From positions 16,290,022-16,354,021 of the forward strand of contig OY756967.1 in assembly GCA_963580455.1 (NCBI GenBank): a stretch of 64,000 nucleotides of DNA, read 5' to 3'. Positions 10,274-20,960 of this stretch are shown here, piece after piece. A program made the translations under genes and the position numbers. The notes beneath the pieces were generated by a model. It was not told the origin of the DNA. It searched no databases and saw only the letters and a program-made list of their open reading frames with translations. Each line of letters starts with the position of its first letter. The first letter of the stretch is position 1. This DNA is from Euonymus europaeus (Eukaryota > Streptophyta > Magnoliopsida > Celastrales > Celastraceae).

Positions 10274-10470
10274 ACCACCCGGTTTGAATCTGAGTGGGTA
10301 TCAACTCATTCTTGTTTTTCTTTACTACTGTGACTCCTGATTTCTTTGGAACCACTTGAGTGGGAGATACCCATGTAGAGTCCATGATAGGATAAATGAC
10401 TCTGCATCGAGTAATTTTAGCACCTCCCCCTAACCACTTCTTTCATGTTTGGGTTAAGCCTCTTTTGCAT
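10274..10470 (-). pseudogene. Gypsy reverse transcriptase, upstream part
   Basis: Minus-strand translation gives EVVRG near 10440, RVIYPIMDSTWVSPTQVV, then PKKSGVTVVKKNKNELIP and TQIQTGW, followed by a TGA where Arg is usual. This is the N-terminal fingers region of an Athila/Tat-like RT. It ends at the target duplication of the nested insertion; the frame continues at 9073. Confidence 0.8.
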
Positions 10471-10662
10471 TTATCATACCAGTTTAGAATCCTCCTCCAT
10501 ATATATATATATGATGTGTGCACATATGAGGGCTAATTAATTTCTAGTCTGTATTATTCAATCAATGGCTCCTCTAAATTTTTTCAAAAATTTTACAAGT
10601 TGCGTTTCTTGGATGGAGGTGAGTAAGGATGAGAACACTACGGGGTATAAATCATTCTCTCC

Positions 10663-10866
10663 TTAAAACACATACTTCAACTCACTTAGTATGGGTTTCC
10701 TATCCGGTGTTAATGGATGCATTTGGGATGATTTATTCTTAATGGTAGAAGGCTCTAATTCGTCTATGGGAGGGATCCAGTGTCCAACTCCATAAATAGG
10801 TAAAAACTCTAAAGCTTGCTTCATATCACTTTCTTCAACTGAAGATTGACTAGCTTTTTTGCTCAA
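10663..10866 (-). pseudogene. Gypsy protease-RT linker fragment
   Basis: The 67-residue frame ends in MHPLTPDRKPILSELKYVF. A proline-rich linker ending in ELKYVFL-like sequence is characteristic of Athila/Tat polyproteins between protease and RT. It lies between the protease (10936 onward) and RT (10470 downward) on the same strand, as expected. Confidence 0.65.
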
Positions 10867-10935
10867 TGCTAGCTTTTCTCAACATAGGAAAGGACCCAAT
10901 CTACCTCTCAAATATCCTCACACTCTCTCACTCCC

Positions 10936-11370
10936 TTAAACACATTGAAAACATTCATCTCTACAGTCATATTTCCAAAAGAGATTTGCATCACCCCCAT
11001 TCCTAAAATTTATTAAAGCATTTGTCGTTGCTATGAAGGGTCCACCTAATATGATTGGAATAGATTGGCTAAAGCTAAGGAGTGGTTGCATGTCCAACAC
11101 TATAAAATCGATCGAGGAGTAAAATTTATCCACTTGGACCAATTGGTCCTCAACAATTCCTCTAGGCACCTTAATGGATATATCGGCTAATTGCAAGGTG
11201 ATCCTAGTGAGTTTCAACTCAACTAACCCCAATTGTTGGTAAACAGTATATGGAAGAAGGTTGACACTCGCTTCTAAGTCTAACAAGGCATGCTCTATCC
11301 TATAGTCGCCTATGACACATGCAATAGTAGGGCACCCAGGATTTTTATACTTAAGATCTTGTAAAGAAGG
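10936..11370 (-). pseudogene. Gypsy retropepsin (aspartic protease) fragment
   Basis: Minus-strand frame from about 11370 with CPTIACVIGDYRIEHALLDL, then EASVNLLPYTVYQQLGL, LQLADISIKVPRGIVEDQLV, VDFIVLD-like sequence (IDFIVLDMQ) and IPIILGGPFIATTNA. These follow the order of plant gypsy retropepsins, which mature the polyprotein. The catalytic D-[ST]-G equivalent, usually DLGAS in this clade, reads DLEAS here, so Gly is replaced by Glu. The frame decays after ATTNALINF. Gag should lie at higher coordinates but was not recognised. Confidence 0.8.
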
Positions 11371-12836
11371 GGCATATCAAACCCATGGGAGAAGGAGATG
11401 GTAGATGAAGGGAGAGAAGGAGATGATGCTATTTAGGCGGAGGAGGAGGGAAGGAAATGTCCCCCTCCCCCTCCCCAAGCAATTTTGTCGAATGGGAAGA
11501 AGTAGTTGAGAGAGAGAGAGAGAGACACACACTCTACTAATTAGTTGTAGTCCAGACGTTAACCATTATTATTTTAACAATTAAATTTGAATTAGATACT
11601 ATAGTACATTTTATGGGCTTAGTTTTTTTGTAGTCCAGATTTGTTATAGTACATTTTATGGACTGAGGCCCGAACCAAATGGCCCTGACCTTGATGCCTG
11701 ACCAGAATTCGGGCTTATCAGCTCATCCTGGCCCTGCTTGATGCCAAGGCATATTGCTGAGACGTAAAAAAAAAGAGAATTGTAGGTGGACATACTTTTG
11801 TAATCTTATTAAGGTTTAAGTTCATCCATAAAAATTATTTAGAAGAGAGTTCAATTTAATGCAACTATTGTATTTTTTTTAATAAATAAAATTTCAAAAA
11901 TTTTTCTCTCAAAATACGTGGTAATTTTTTTTAAAAATTGCATATTTGAACTGAGCATGTAAAACTCTCTTTAATAAGTCCCATGATCAATAGTTTTTAA
12001 TATACTTTTTTAATTAAATTATTTTTTTAAACAATTTAATTATTATATATGCTATGTAATTTTTTTTCACTACGATAACCTAAACAATAAGTATTAATTT
12101 ATTTTTTTAATTTTTTTGGTCAACGAAAATTAATTTTTTGTCGATGAAAAAAAAATCTATCGGTAATTACCAACGAAAAATTTCTCATCGTTGTTTAGAT
12201 TACCTACCGAAAGAGATTATCGACAAAATATTCTGTAGATAATTCACGAATTTCTTGTCGTGAGATAAAAAAAAATCAAATTATTATTTGGATAAGATAG
12301 ACTTTTATACTATGGTGGAGATTAGAACATTTAATCTAATAATAGAGATGTATATTATTTTTATATCATTATATCGATAGACTGTTTTATAGTTCAGCCG
12401 GACAAAAGTCTAACACAAATGCAGTACATGTCAACAACCAATATCTCTGCACGAGTCAGACGCTATTATTTTATTTAGGCAAAAAAAAGAAGGCCAGATC
12501 TGTCCTCCGACAAAGCAAAGCACGCCATATAAAGAGGACGGAATTGTTCAAAGGTAAATCACAAATCCAGATGACAAGTTGGTTATTGGCCGTTAAAGCA
12601 TGGAAAGTGATGTTTATGACCTAACCGAAATAACCCCACCATCAAGAAGAGCAGTAGAATTTAGTAATATTGTGAATCTGTGAAACATTTTTATGAGAAA
12701 AGAAAAGCAAAGCAAAGTAGTAGAGAATTCGAATTGAATGACACAAGTGCATGTGCAGTTGCCGCAGCACTCAAAAACATTTAGCCCAGTCAAGTCCTGA
12801 GAATGTGCTTTCAACTATTGCAAGCCATGGGTAGTG
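11371..12836. other. Spacer with AG microsatellite
   Basis: No gene seen. A purine-rich stretch at 11390-11460 and an AG repeat at about 11509-11524 occur first. Around 12095-12250 there are partly self-complementary pieces (TTGTCGATGAAAA, TACCGAAAGAGATTATCGAC) that could belong to an unrecognised small element. Confidence 0.4.
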
Positions 12837-13225
12837 TTTTTTTCTCCTTTCAATTATCATTTTTAAAATAATTAATTATTAATATGATAATAATTTGTTT
12901 TTCTTTCAGATATGACAATCCACGTTGTTCCTAATAATGTGGTTTTCATTGGGCTCGTATGTATACGTTGTTGTCAAGAGCGTTAATGAGTATGATCTGT
13001 AATTACACTGTTTAAATCACGATTTGAAATAATGTTATTGTCAACAGGTAATAACGTGGTTAAGGACAAATATGAAAACATTGATCGCACAATTGGCAAC
13101 AACGCGATACATATAAGTTAAATAAAAATCATGTTGTTGTCAAAAATGTCAATTGTCATATCCATAAATAAAAAATCATATTGTTAATTAATTATTTTAA
13201 AAATAATATATGGGGAAGAAAAAAA
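12837..13225. mobile_element. MITE-like inverted-repeat element, about 389 bp
   Basis: The left end TTTTTTTCTCC...CATTTTTAAAATAATTAATTA (12837-12890) is matched in reverse complement by the right end (13171-13225), and complementarity resumes inside with GATATGACAAT (about 12909) against ATTGTCATATC (about 13152). Total inverted-repeat length is about 70-90 bp per side with mismatches. No transposase is present. Flanking target duplication is unclear because the ends are poly-T/poly-A. It fits a MITE or foldback element, superfamily unknown. Confidence 0.6.
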
Positions 13226-14452
13226 TCACGCACGGCACCAGTATCTTGTAAATCTGCTCTCGAGACTAATTTTTTTTTTTTTTAATGAGTGGATGTGGAT
13301 CTAAAGAACAAAAATGTCGAAATCAGTTTTCTCATGATGATTAAAGAAATCTTTCTAAATTCAAATTCAAATAAACTTTTCTTGTTCAGAGTTCATACCT
13401 TGAGATAAATAGATAGTTTTGATTTCCTTGGGGACTGGGTCCTTTTTTCATAAATAAAGATAAAATTATCTGAATTGCAGGAGTCAGAGATATTCACTTT
13501 CATATTTCGAAGAAGAAGACATCACAATGAAACCACTCAAATATGAGTAACATTTCCATTAATTTGTTGAATTTTTTTTTCAATTCGAATTTCGAAGACT
13601 CAAAATAAAATAAAAAAAGAAAAGAAAGAAAAAGATGGCATTGATGGAACATACCACTAATGTCCACAACGATAGTAACTGATAGGACTAACGTTGTGCA
13701 GCAGATTTCATATTAAATCAAAAGACGAGGAGTCAGAGATTTGATCAAAATTATACGCTAAATTCCCCATAATTGCGCCAACCCTTATCTTATCCATGCA
13801 GTACTATCAACTTGTCCATGTAATATCTTGTCTATATTAATAGTAAAGATAAGATATTCATAAAACTAGAAAAAATTTCATTTTGTACCACTGTACATTG
13901 ATGGAACTCTTGCATAAAACTAGAACAATTTTGATTCTATAAAAATTTCACTGATATTATCAAAAAGCTATTGCCAATCAAGAGGCGACACGTGTTAATA
14001 TATATAGGTAGGGATCCCTCATAGTCTACTGAGGAATTGAACCTACCTCGGTATAATAACACCTCAGTACATCTCTCTTGACATCTAGCTCGGTGAGAAC
14101 AGCCTCCACACCCTAGTAATTAAGAGACTAATCTTGGAGAGGAGTCATGGTAGGAGAGTAGTCATATTCCTACCAAGAGATGAGTTTAAGTGAGGCTCAA
14201 CCTCTTTAGGAACTCACTCAAAAATCGACACAGATTGAGAGATCGAGAGAGTATTAGTCTTGCTCAAGCTTCGATTTCTCACCATTTATATAAAGCTTCC
14301 AAAGTTAGGTAATTAAATCTCGAATCACTGTATGAATTGGAAGACCAAGCTCTCCCTATTTCTAACCAATAACTAACTTGTGCGTCGGAGAGCTAATATC
14401 AGAGAACAACCTCAAGTGGACCTTTTAGCTCACGTTTGTTTATCATGCGGGG
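13226..14452. other. Spacer, no gene recognised
   Basis: AT-rich intergenic sequence upstream of the expansin with no plausible coding frame. Sequence around 14000-14120 (CACCTCAGTACATC, TAGCTCGGTGAG) has the look of LTR debris, without definable ends. Confidence 0.35.
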
Positions 14453-14558
14453 AATCTCAACCTATTATAATGTACATCACTATTGAGAAACCGGTCTAAC
14501 CTACTAATCTCAACCTATTATAATGTACATCACTATTGAGAAACCGGTCTAACCTATT
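14453..14558. repeat. Perfect tandem duplication, 53 bp x 2
   Basis: The unit AATCTCAACCTATTATAATG...CTAACCTACT occurs at 14453-14505 and 14506-14558, essentially identical. It sits about 450 bp upstream of the expansin TATA box and has no coding content. Confidence 0.9.
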
Positions 14559-15027
14559 GATAATCTTGTTGATTCATACACTTTTTTAACGTCAACACTC
14601 ACAATGCTCCATTTTCTTTATAAACGTTGCTTTTCAGAAATTAATAAACATTTGATTAATTTTTTGCCTCCCATAGGTTCCTAAATATATAATTAATAAA
14701 TACATTTGTATACAAAAAGAGAAATGAAATAATCAAAGAAAACCTAAAGCAAAAGTGTATAAGAAAGAAACAAAAGAGGAGAAAAAGGACATTTGCAGCA
14801 AATTGGCGTTGAGCTTGCATGTGCGTAGCCCAAAACCACTGCGGCCCACTCGAATACTTCCACAGAAAACCACACGCTTTCACCCACAAAACAGCCTCTC
14901 TTCCATGTGCGCTCCGTCTCTTCTGTTTTAAATAACTTCAACTGCTCAAACTAAGTTCGTTGGTGATGGAGTGGCTGTTTTGTAATTACACACCATACCC
15001 AAACCCTCTCTCCCCCACCGAAATTTC

Positions 15028-15034
15028 TATAAAT
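15028..15034 (+). promoter_or_regulatory. Probable TATA box of the expansin gene
   Basis: TATAAAT at 15028-15034, about 190 bp before the chosen ATG. It is followed by a pyrimidine-rich leader with a CT repeat (15114-15129), typical of plant 5' leaders. Transcription would start near 15060. A leader intron is also plausible: AA|GTAACT at 15110 as donor and TTTGTCTTGCAG ending at 15216 as acceptor, just two bases before the ATG. Confidence 0.6.
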
Positions 15035-15218
15035 TCCCACTCTCCTCATCCCTATTTCCACATCGGTTGACGGATCTTCCTGGCACTCTCTCTTCTCCTT
15101 TTCTTCAAAGTAACTCTCTCTCTCTCTCCCCCCTTCACATTTCAGTACTTCACCGATCCTTTTTAGTACATTTTTTTTGCTAATGCTGATGAGATTACTT
15201 TCCATTTGTCTTGCAGAG

Positions 15219-16150
15219 ATGAAAATGGCTGTTTGTGGGTACTTCTTCTTGGTGGGTTTTCTTGCAATGACATCCTCTGTTCACGGTTATGTCGGTGGAG
15301 GTTGGGTTAATGCACACGCCACTTTCTATGGTGGTGGTGACGCTTCAGGCACCATGGGTATGACTATAACATGCCTCGAGATTGATTAAACCAACAAATT
15401 TAGCGTAACTAATGTGGGTCAATTTTGGTTTGTCTTTTAAGGTGGGGCTTGTGGTTATGGCAACTTGTACAGTCAAGGTTATGGAACAAACACTGCTGCT
15501 CTGAGTACTGCCTTGTTCAACAATGGTATGGCTTGTGGGTCTTGCTACGAGATTAGGTGTGTGAATGACAAGAAATGGTGCCTCCCTGCTACAATTATGG
15601 TCACAGCCACTAATTTCTGCCCTCCAAACAATGCACTCCCTAACAACAATGGTGGCTGGTGCAACCCTCCCCAACAACACTTCGATCTCTCGCAGCCTGT
15701 CTTCCAACACATCGCCCAGTACAAAGCTGGAATTGTTCCTGTTGCCTACAGAAGGTAATATAAACGCTCTGTTTTTTTTTGTTGTTGCTACAAGTGTATT
15801 TTGGGTATTTCAGGTTCTAAACTCTTGAGGATTTCTCTTGTAGGGTACCTTGCAGGCGCAGAGGGGGCATTAGGTTTACAATAAATGGGCACCAATACTT
15901 CAATCTAGTCCTTATCACCAACGTCGGTGGTGCTGGTGATGTGCACTCTGTTTCAATCAAAGGGTCAAGGACCGGTTGGCAAGCAATGTCAAGGAACTGG
16001 GGCCAGAACTGGCAGAGCAACAGCCTTCTCAACGGACAAGCCCTCTCATTTAAGGTCACCACCAGTGATGGTCGTACTGTTGTGTCCTACAATGTTGCTC
16101 CTGCCAATTGGGCCTTTGGACAAACCTACTCGGGAGCCCAATTCCGCTAG
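15219..16150 (+). CDS. Alpha-expansin (EXPA family), three exons
   Basis: Exons 15219-15357, 15442-15754 and 15844-16150; introns of 84 and 89 bp with GT...AG ends and correct phase; 252 residues, normal for the family. Expansins loosen plant cell walls at acidic pH by disrupting cellulose-glucan contacts, without hydrolysis. Residues 1-23 form a signal peptide for secretion to the wall. The double-psi barrel domain follows, with conserved cysteines ([21 protein letters not shown]), the alpha-expansin insertion GGWCNPP (117-123) and the HFD motif (126-128). The C-terminal CBM63-like domain has spaced tryptophans ([18 protein letters not shown]). I chose the ATG at 15219 because it gives a standard signal peptide and lies just after a probable leader-intron acceptor; an upstream in-frame ATG at 15183 is less likely. 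The frame is intact, so it is probably functional. Which EXPA member it is cannot be told. Confidence 0.95.
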
Positions 16151-17372
16151 GGCTCAGTCTGATATACCAAACAAAGGATTGAGCATTAGAATACTAGCTA
16201 GTATTATAGACGTTTTACAGTGGTCAAAATGAGAAGGGATTGTTTTTATAGAGGTCCCTTTTATCATTTTGTTTTTAATTGGGGGAGGGGGTCCACCTTT
16301 TGTTGTGCGGTGGGGTCCTTTTCTTTCCTTGGCAGCGGTGGGACTTTAACCACCCGCTCAGCTAGTATTTACCTTTATCAGAATTTGTAGGGACTGTGTT
16401 GTTGTGCTGTGTGTGTATTTTATTTAACAGTTGGTCTCTAATTTTGAGACACAATTGTAAATTTCATGCTTTTTTTCTAGTAATGGTGAAGGAATTGAAG
16501 CCCAGATTTGTTATGGAGAAAATTCACAGTGATTTTTTTATGGAGTCTTGTAGTTAGTACATTTATTGGGTGGAAACAACGCATGTATAATTCTTGTCTG
16601 AAACCTACGTGTTTATGATACTTTTAGTATGAAACCTACATGATTCTGAAACCTACTCCATGGCCATGCACATAATCTTGTGTGTACCGGCGTTGTTTAC
16701 CTCTAGTTATATTTTTTTTGCCTTTGGCTTGTGGATGTCAAGATAACTCAGAATCCGAGAGAGTTCATCTTTGGTTGTTTTTAAAAACTCCAAAGTTTAG
16801 CTCATTAGAGTAAAGAATTTGTTTTGCATATTCATTTTTGATAATTCAACAAATAACTGATTGATTTTGTAGTTTTTTGGACAGTAGCTGAGTGGAATGG
16901 ATTCAGAAATTCTATGACCTTTCGTATCGAGCTTTTCCCAGGGTTCCGTTTGTCCATTAGTTTGTGGTCTTTTTCCCGGAAGATCGCATCAGATTCTGCT
17001 ATATAACTTTCAGTTTTTCCCTACGTATTTTCGTTCAAGCAATCTTTATTTTAAAAGAAGACACTATCTTTAGCATTCTGAAGAAAATCTCCTCGAATTT
17101 GGCCACTGTGTAGTGTACTCTGTACTGTATATTGAAAGAAAGAAAGAAAGAAAAGAGAGACGACGGTCAACTATTTTGCTTTTGTTGGCGCAGACACTGA
17201 CAATGTAAAGTATGGGATTGCGCAGAATCTCGGGCCACGTGAATCTTCAAACTGGTCAAACGGTTTTCTTGATAAAGTTTTTGCTTCTCTTGCAGACCTG
17301 CCAAACGAATAATAATATCCAGGAATGCATTCTGACACACTTGAACAAAAGGAAAAGTACAAATACAAACAC

Positions 17373-17375
<3 letters not shown>
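16151..17375 (+). other. Expansin 3' untranslated region and downstream spacer
   Basis: The first 300-400 bp after the stop are G/T-rich and look like a plant 3' untranslated region, but no clear AATAAA signal stands out. Beyond about 16550 it is spacer. Frames at 17167-17376 on both strands lack any domain. A short GAAA repeat lies near 17136-17155. Confidence 0.5.

Positions 17376-17403
<28 letters not shown>
17376..17403. repeat. AT microsatellite
   Basis: Uninterrupted AT dinucleotide repeat of about 14 units, between the expansin and Copia A. Confidence 0.95.
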
Positions 17404-17571
17404 TGAGAGGGCAGTGTGCCCATAAAAAGTTTCTTTTATTTATTTATTTAATTCATAGATGGTTTTTAGATTACAGCCATTCTGCTACATGTAAATTTAT
17501 TTACAACTCTGTGGTTTTAAGGTTGTTTAATTATAAGGGAGAAGGGGAGGCAGTAAATATCAGATAAATAA

Positions 17572-17847
17572 TGTGTATAGTGTTTCAAGAACAGAGACAA
17601 GAAATGCTATCTCATACTATTCTATGAAGACAATCTAGCTCATACAATCGTACAACTGAACATAGAAATTCAAGGAAAAACAACCCACGCAATCCACACA
17701 ATCATGGACGTGGTAAATATCAAAGGAATAAGTCAAAGCTAGACTCCCTTATGAATAGGGAATATTATAATCCTAACTTAATACTCAAATCTATGAAAAT
17801 CAGTTTAAACTAATTTCCTATGAAAATCAGTTTAATTCATCTAAACA
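17572..17847 (-). repeat. Probable 3' LTR of Copia A
   Basis: Directly after the RNase H C-terminus on the minus strand comes a purine-rich GGCATGTTGGGAGTT (a polypurine-tract-like motif), then TGTTTAGATG. The stretch ends CTATACACA, giving TG...CA ends and 276 bp. No second copy was found, so borders rest on position and end motifs only. Confidence 0.45.
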
Positions 17848-17849
17848 AA

Positions 17850-18240
17850 CTCCCAACATGCCTCGAAGCTTCAGAAATGCATCAAGCTTCAAGGGCTTAG
17901 TCATTATGTCAGCCACTTGTTCTCGAGTCCTGCAATGTAACATCCTCACAGCGCCATCATGTGTAAGTTTGCGAAGAAATCAAACATCGATATGTTTACT
18001 TGGACCATGCATAATCGGGTTCTTGGAGAGCTTAATAGTTGAACTATTGTCACAATAAACAGTTGTGGCTTCCTATTGTACGTGGTTTAACTCACCCAAT
18101 AATCTTCTTAACCAAACTGCTTGACATGAGCATGATGCTGCTGCAGTGAACTCTGCTTCCGTGGTAGATAACGTGACAACAGACTGTTTACCATGACACT
18201 GCCCCTGATCTTAGCATAAAGACATAGCCAGAGGCACTTT
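17850..18240 (-). pseudogene. Copia A RNase H
   Basis: Minus-strand pieces include ASGYVFMLRSGAVSW, ATVYCDNSSTIKLSKNP, MHGPSKHIDV and REQVADIMTKPLKL. These are the typical Copia RNase H motifs, including the DN and H near the third and fourth catalytic positions and the TKPL tail. At least two stops interrupt it. Confidence 0.8.
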
Positions 18241-19275
18241 CCCTGTCTTCCACATCACCAGCATAGTCACTGTCCATGTAAACAACAAGCTCCAGGTCTC
18301 CTCCCTTCTTGTAAAACAACCCCAATCCAAGGGTCCCTGTAAGATATCTTAAAATTCTTTTAGCAGCCTGTAAATGCATTTGTGTTGGATTCTCCATGTA
18401 CCTACTAATGAGACTCGCCGAGAACATGATAACTGATCTTGTAGCAGTTAAATACATTAGGCTCCCAACTATTTGTTTATACATAATGTTGTCCACCTTT
18501 ATTCCAGCCTCATCCTTCACTAATTTGAAACCAGGAACTACTGGATTGTGCACAAGTTTGCAATTTCCCAAGCCAAACCTTTCAAGTATCTCTTGTGCAT
18601 ATTTCCTTTGACCAAGAAATATTCCATCCTCCCTCTGTTGCACTTCAATGCCAAGATAATATCTCATATTTCCAAGATCTGACATGAAAAATTCAATCAT
18701 CATAGATTGCTTGAATTTTAAAAATAATGATTCATTATTGTCTGTAAAGATCAAGTCATCTACATAAAGACATACAATAAGAAAGTTACCTCTTTCACCT
18801 TCTTTGATAAAAAGTGTGCTCATACAGGCATTTCTTGAAACCCTCATTCACAAAGTATGACTCAATTCGACTAGAGCTTTCTTCAATTTATACACTTTGT
18901 GTTCTTCACCCAAAATTTTGTATCCAGGAGGTTGTTCGACAAAAACATTCTCACGCAAATTGCCATGCAGGAAAGCCGACTTGACATTAAGTTGAAATAC
19001 TGACCATTGCTTGTGTGCTGCAAGGGAAAGAACTAGCCGTATAGTATCCATTCGTGCCACCGGAGCAAACACCTTGAAATAATCTATTCCATGTTGTTTT
19101 GAATAACCCTTTGCCACCAAGCGTGCTTTCTTTTATCCACTTCACCATTTTCATTGAGCTTGATTTTGAGCACCCATTTCACACCAATTATTTTTTCTCT
19201 TTTCGGCAAGTCCATCAACAGCATTCTTTTCGATAGCACGAATTTCATTATCCATAGCGGCTCTCCATTTCTCAT
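18188..19275 (-). pseudogene. Copia A reverse transcriptase
   Basis: Minus-strand frames carry [63 protein letters not shown] (catalytic YVDD intact) and SDLGNMRYYLGIEV. Between KLKKAL (about 18880) and YFVNEGF (about 18855) the normally invariant YGLKQAPRAW motif is absent: a small deletion, about 12 codons, has joined the flanks. A nearby frame change and a stop in the ATG-proximal part confirm loss of function. Confidence 0.85.
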
Positions 19276-19640
19276 CTTTCACTGCATTCTCAAAAGTGAT
19301 AGGAGCACTGTCCACAAACATTGTGAAATTGCTGATGTTTTCTTCCCCTGAGAGACCTTCACCAATTTCATAGTCTCTCTTCCACGTAGGTGCTCTTTTA
19401 ACCCTTTTTTCACCAACATTGACCTTTGTAGTTTCAGTTGTTGCATCATCGCCTACTTCACTCACCACAAGAGTAGCCTCATCAGCTGCCGATTCTTCGA
19501 GATTATCATAATTGGAATCACTTTCCATCCCTTCGTCATTAACATCTCCCCAAACTAAATTGGCAGAAATGTCCTCCTGATAGTTTTCATCCCAAGTCCA
19601 AGCCTCATCTTCATGAAACACAAATCTCGACTCACTATAA
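19275..19640 (-). pseudogene. Copia A integrase-RT hinge
   Basis: Acidic, Glu/Asp/Thr-rich segment with VNVGEKRVKRAPTWKRDY followed by ENAVKDEKWRAAMDNEI. The 'RAPTW..DY' type phrase and 'W..AM..E' phrase are the usual lead-in to Copia RT. A stop-free 156-residue frame covers it. Confidence 0.7.
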
Positions 19641-20400
19641 TCCTCTTTGAAATAAGATCATATAATCTGTAAGCTTTTGATGCTTCACTAACTCCAAGAA
19701 AAACACACTTGAGAGTTTTGTCATCTAGCTTAGTCCGCTTTTGATCTAGTAAGTGTGCATAAGAGATAGAACCAAATACACAAAAATGATCAACAGATGG
19801 CCTTGTTGCACTCCAGGCTTCTTCTGGAGTTATATTACAGACTGCAATAGTGGGACTTCGATTCAACACATGGACAGTCCAATTAACAGCTTCCGGCCAA
19901 AAACTCTTAGGGACTTTCTTTCCTGACAACATGAAACGTACCATGTTCATGATAATTTGATTCTTGCGTTCCCCAACACCATTCTGTTGTGGAGTATAAG
20001 CAATCATTAACTGTCTCCTTATATCGTGAGTAACAAAAAATAGAAAACTCTAATGAAGTGAACTCTCCATCGCGATCAGTCCGCAACCCTTTTATACATG
20101 CACCGGATTCCTTCTCAACACATGTTTTGAAATTCTTGAATGTAGCAAAGGCCTCCGATTTTTCAGTTAGAAAGTATGCCCATGTCTTATGACTGAAATC
20201 ATCTATGAAAGTTAAAATGTACCTTTTTTTTACTATTGGACATAGGACTGATAGGTCTGCAAATATCCACATGAACCAATTGAAGAATTCTGGATGCTCG
20301 CCATGTACTTGCTGTTGGAAAGGGATTTCTTCGTTGCTTTCCCACCAAGCAATCAACACATGCCTGAGGTAGAACCTTCAACTTTGGCAACCCATTCACC
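19640..20400 (-). pseudogene. Copia A integrase
   Basis: Minus-strand frames contain LVHVDICRPISPM (first catalytic Asp), GLRTDRDGEFTS (second Asp), TPQQNGVGERKN (catalytic Glu) and VNWTVHVLNRSPT, then VFLGVSEASKAYRLYD of the C-terminal region. All three acidic positions remain, but the frame shifts near 20030 and 19910 break the protein. Residues CVDCLVGKQRR upstream belong to the zinc-binding domain. Confidence 0.8.
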
Positions 20401-20402
20401 AT

Positions 20403-20960
20403 CTATTTTTCTTGGAGAACCTCCAAACCTTTGTAACTCAAATGGCCAAATCGACAGTGCCATAAGTGATTTGGATTTTGAGCAAGAGAATAATGACAAA
20501 ATTGACTCTGTGATTGACACTTTGCAAGAAAAATGAACATTCTGTTGAGGGACATCTTGGTCTCCATAATCAAGCCTCTCTCCGAATGGAAGATCTTACA
20601 CTTATTGTTTTGAATTAAAATTGCAACACCCTTCTCTTGTAGTTGGCCAATAATAAGCAAATTATTTTTCAGTTCTAGAATGTAAAATATCTCAGATATG
20701 ACTTGAACAAGGCCATTCACTTGCATTCTTATGCCCCCTTTTCCCATCACTGCTAGAGATGTATTGTTGCCAAGCTTCACAACCTCTCGAAAAGAGAGAT
20801 CAAGAGTATGAAAGAAATCCTTATGTCCACACTTGTGGTTGTTGCACCCGGAATCGAGAAATCATGCAACCTCATCATCTTTTTTCTTCACATCAACATA
20901 GGCCATCAAAAGCATTTCTTCACTGGTCTCCACAAAATTTGGCTTTGATTTGCTTCTCCT
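20403..20960 (-). pseudogene. Copia A protease and GAG-pre-integrase domain
   Basis: The minus-strand frame shows FLDSGCNNHKCG near 20850 with an intact DSG protease motif. It is followed by KLGNNTSLAVMGKGGI, EIFYILELKNNLLIIGQLQ and LWHCRFGHLSYKGLEVLQ, the GAG-pre-integrase signature with its conserved H..RxGHL. A stop lies just upstream of FLDSG. Confidence 0.8.

Larger units (their letters stand above)
6721..11370 (-). mobile_element. Athila/Tat-like Ty3/gypsy retrotransposon remnant
   Basis: Read on the minus strand the order is protease (11370-10936), protease-RT linker (10866-10663), reverse transcriptase (10470-8640, interrupted), RNase H (8417-8100), integrase (7656-7180) and integrase C-terminus (6927-6721). 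This protease-RT-RNase H-integrase order is the Ty3/gypsy order. Phrases such as VVPKKSGVTVV, ELIPTQIQTGW, PFGLCNA and LILWDHF/DFMGPFP are typical of Athila/Tat elements. The element has many stops and frameshifts, two tandem duplications, a TA microsatellite and a 1,190-bp foreign insertion. Gag and both LTRs were not identified. It is an old, immobile relic. Confidence 0.85.

Noticed and set aside
15183..15218. Upstream in-frame ATG for the expansin
   Set aside because: Would add MLMRLLSICLAE before a standard signal peptide, and the sequence looks like the end of a leader intron (pyrimidine-rich, ending CTTGCAG).
15345..16062. Minus-strand and alternate-frame ORFs over the expansin
   Set aside because: Shadows of the expansin exons, running through introns, with no family resemblance.
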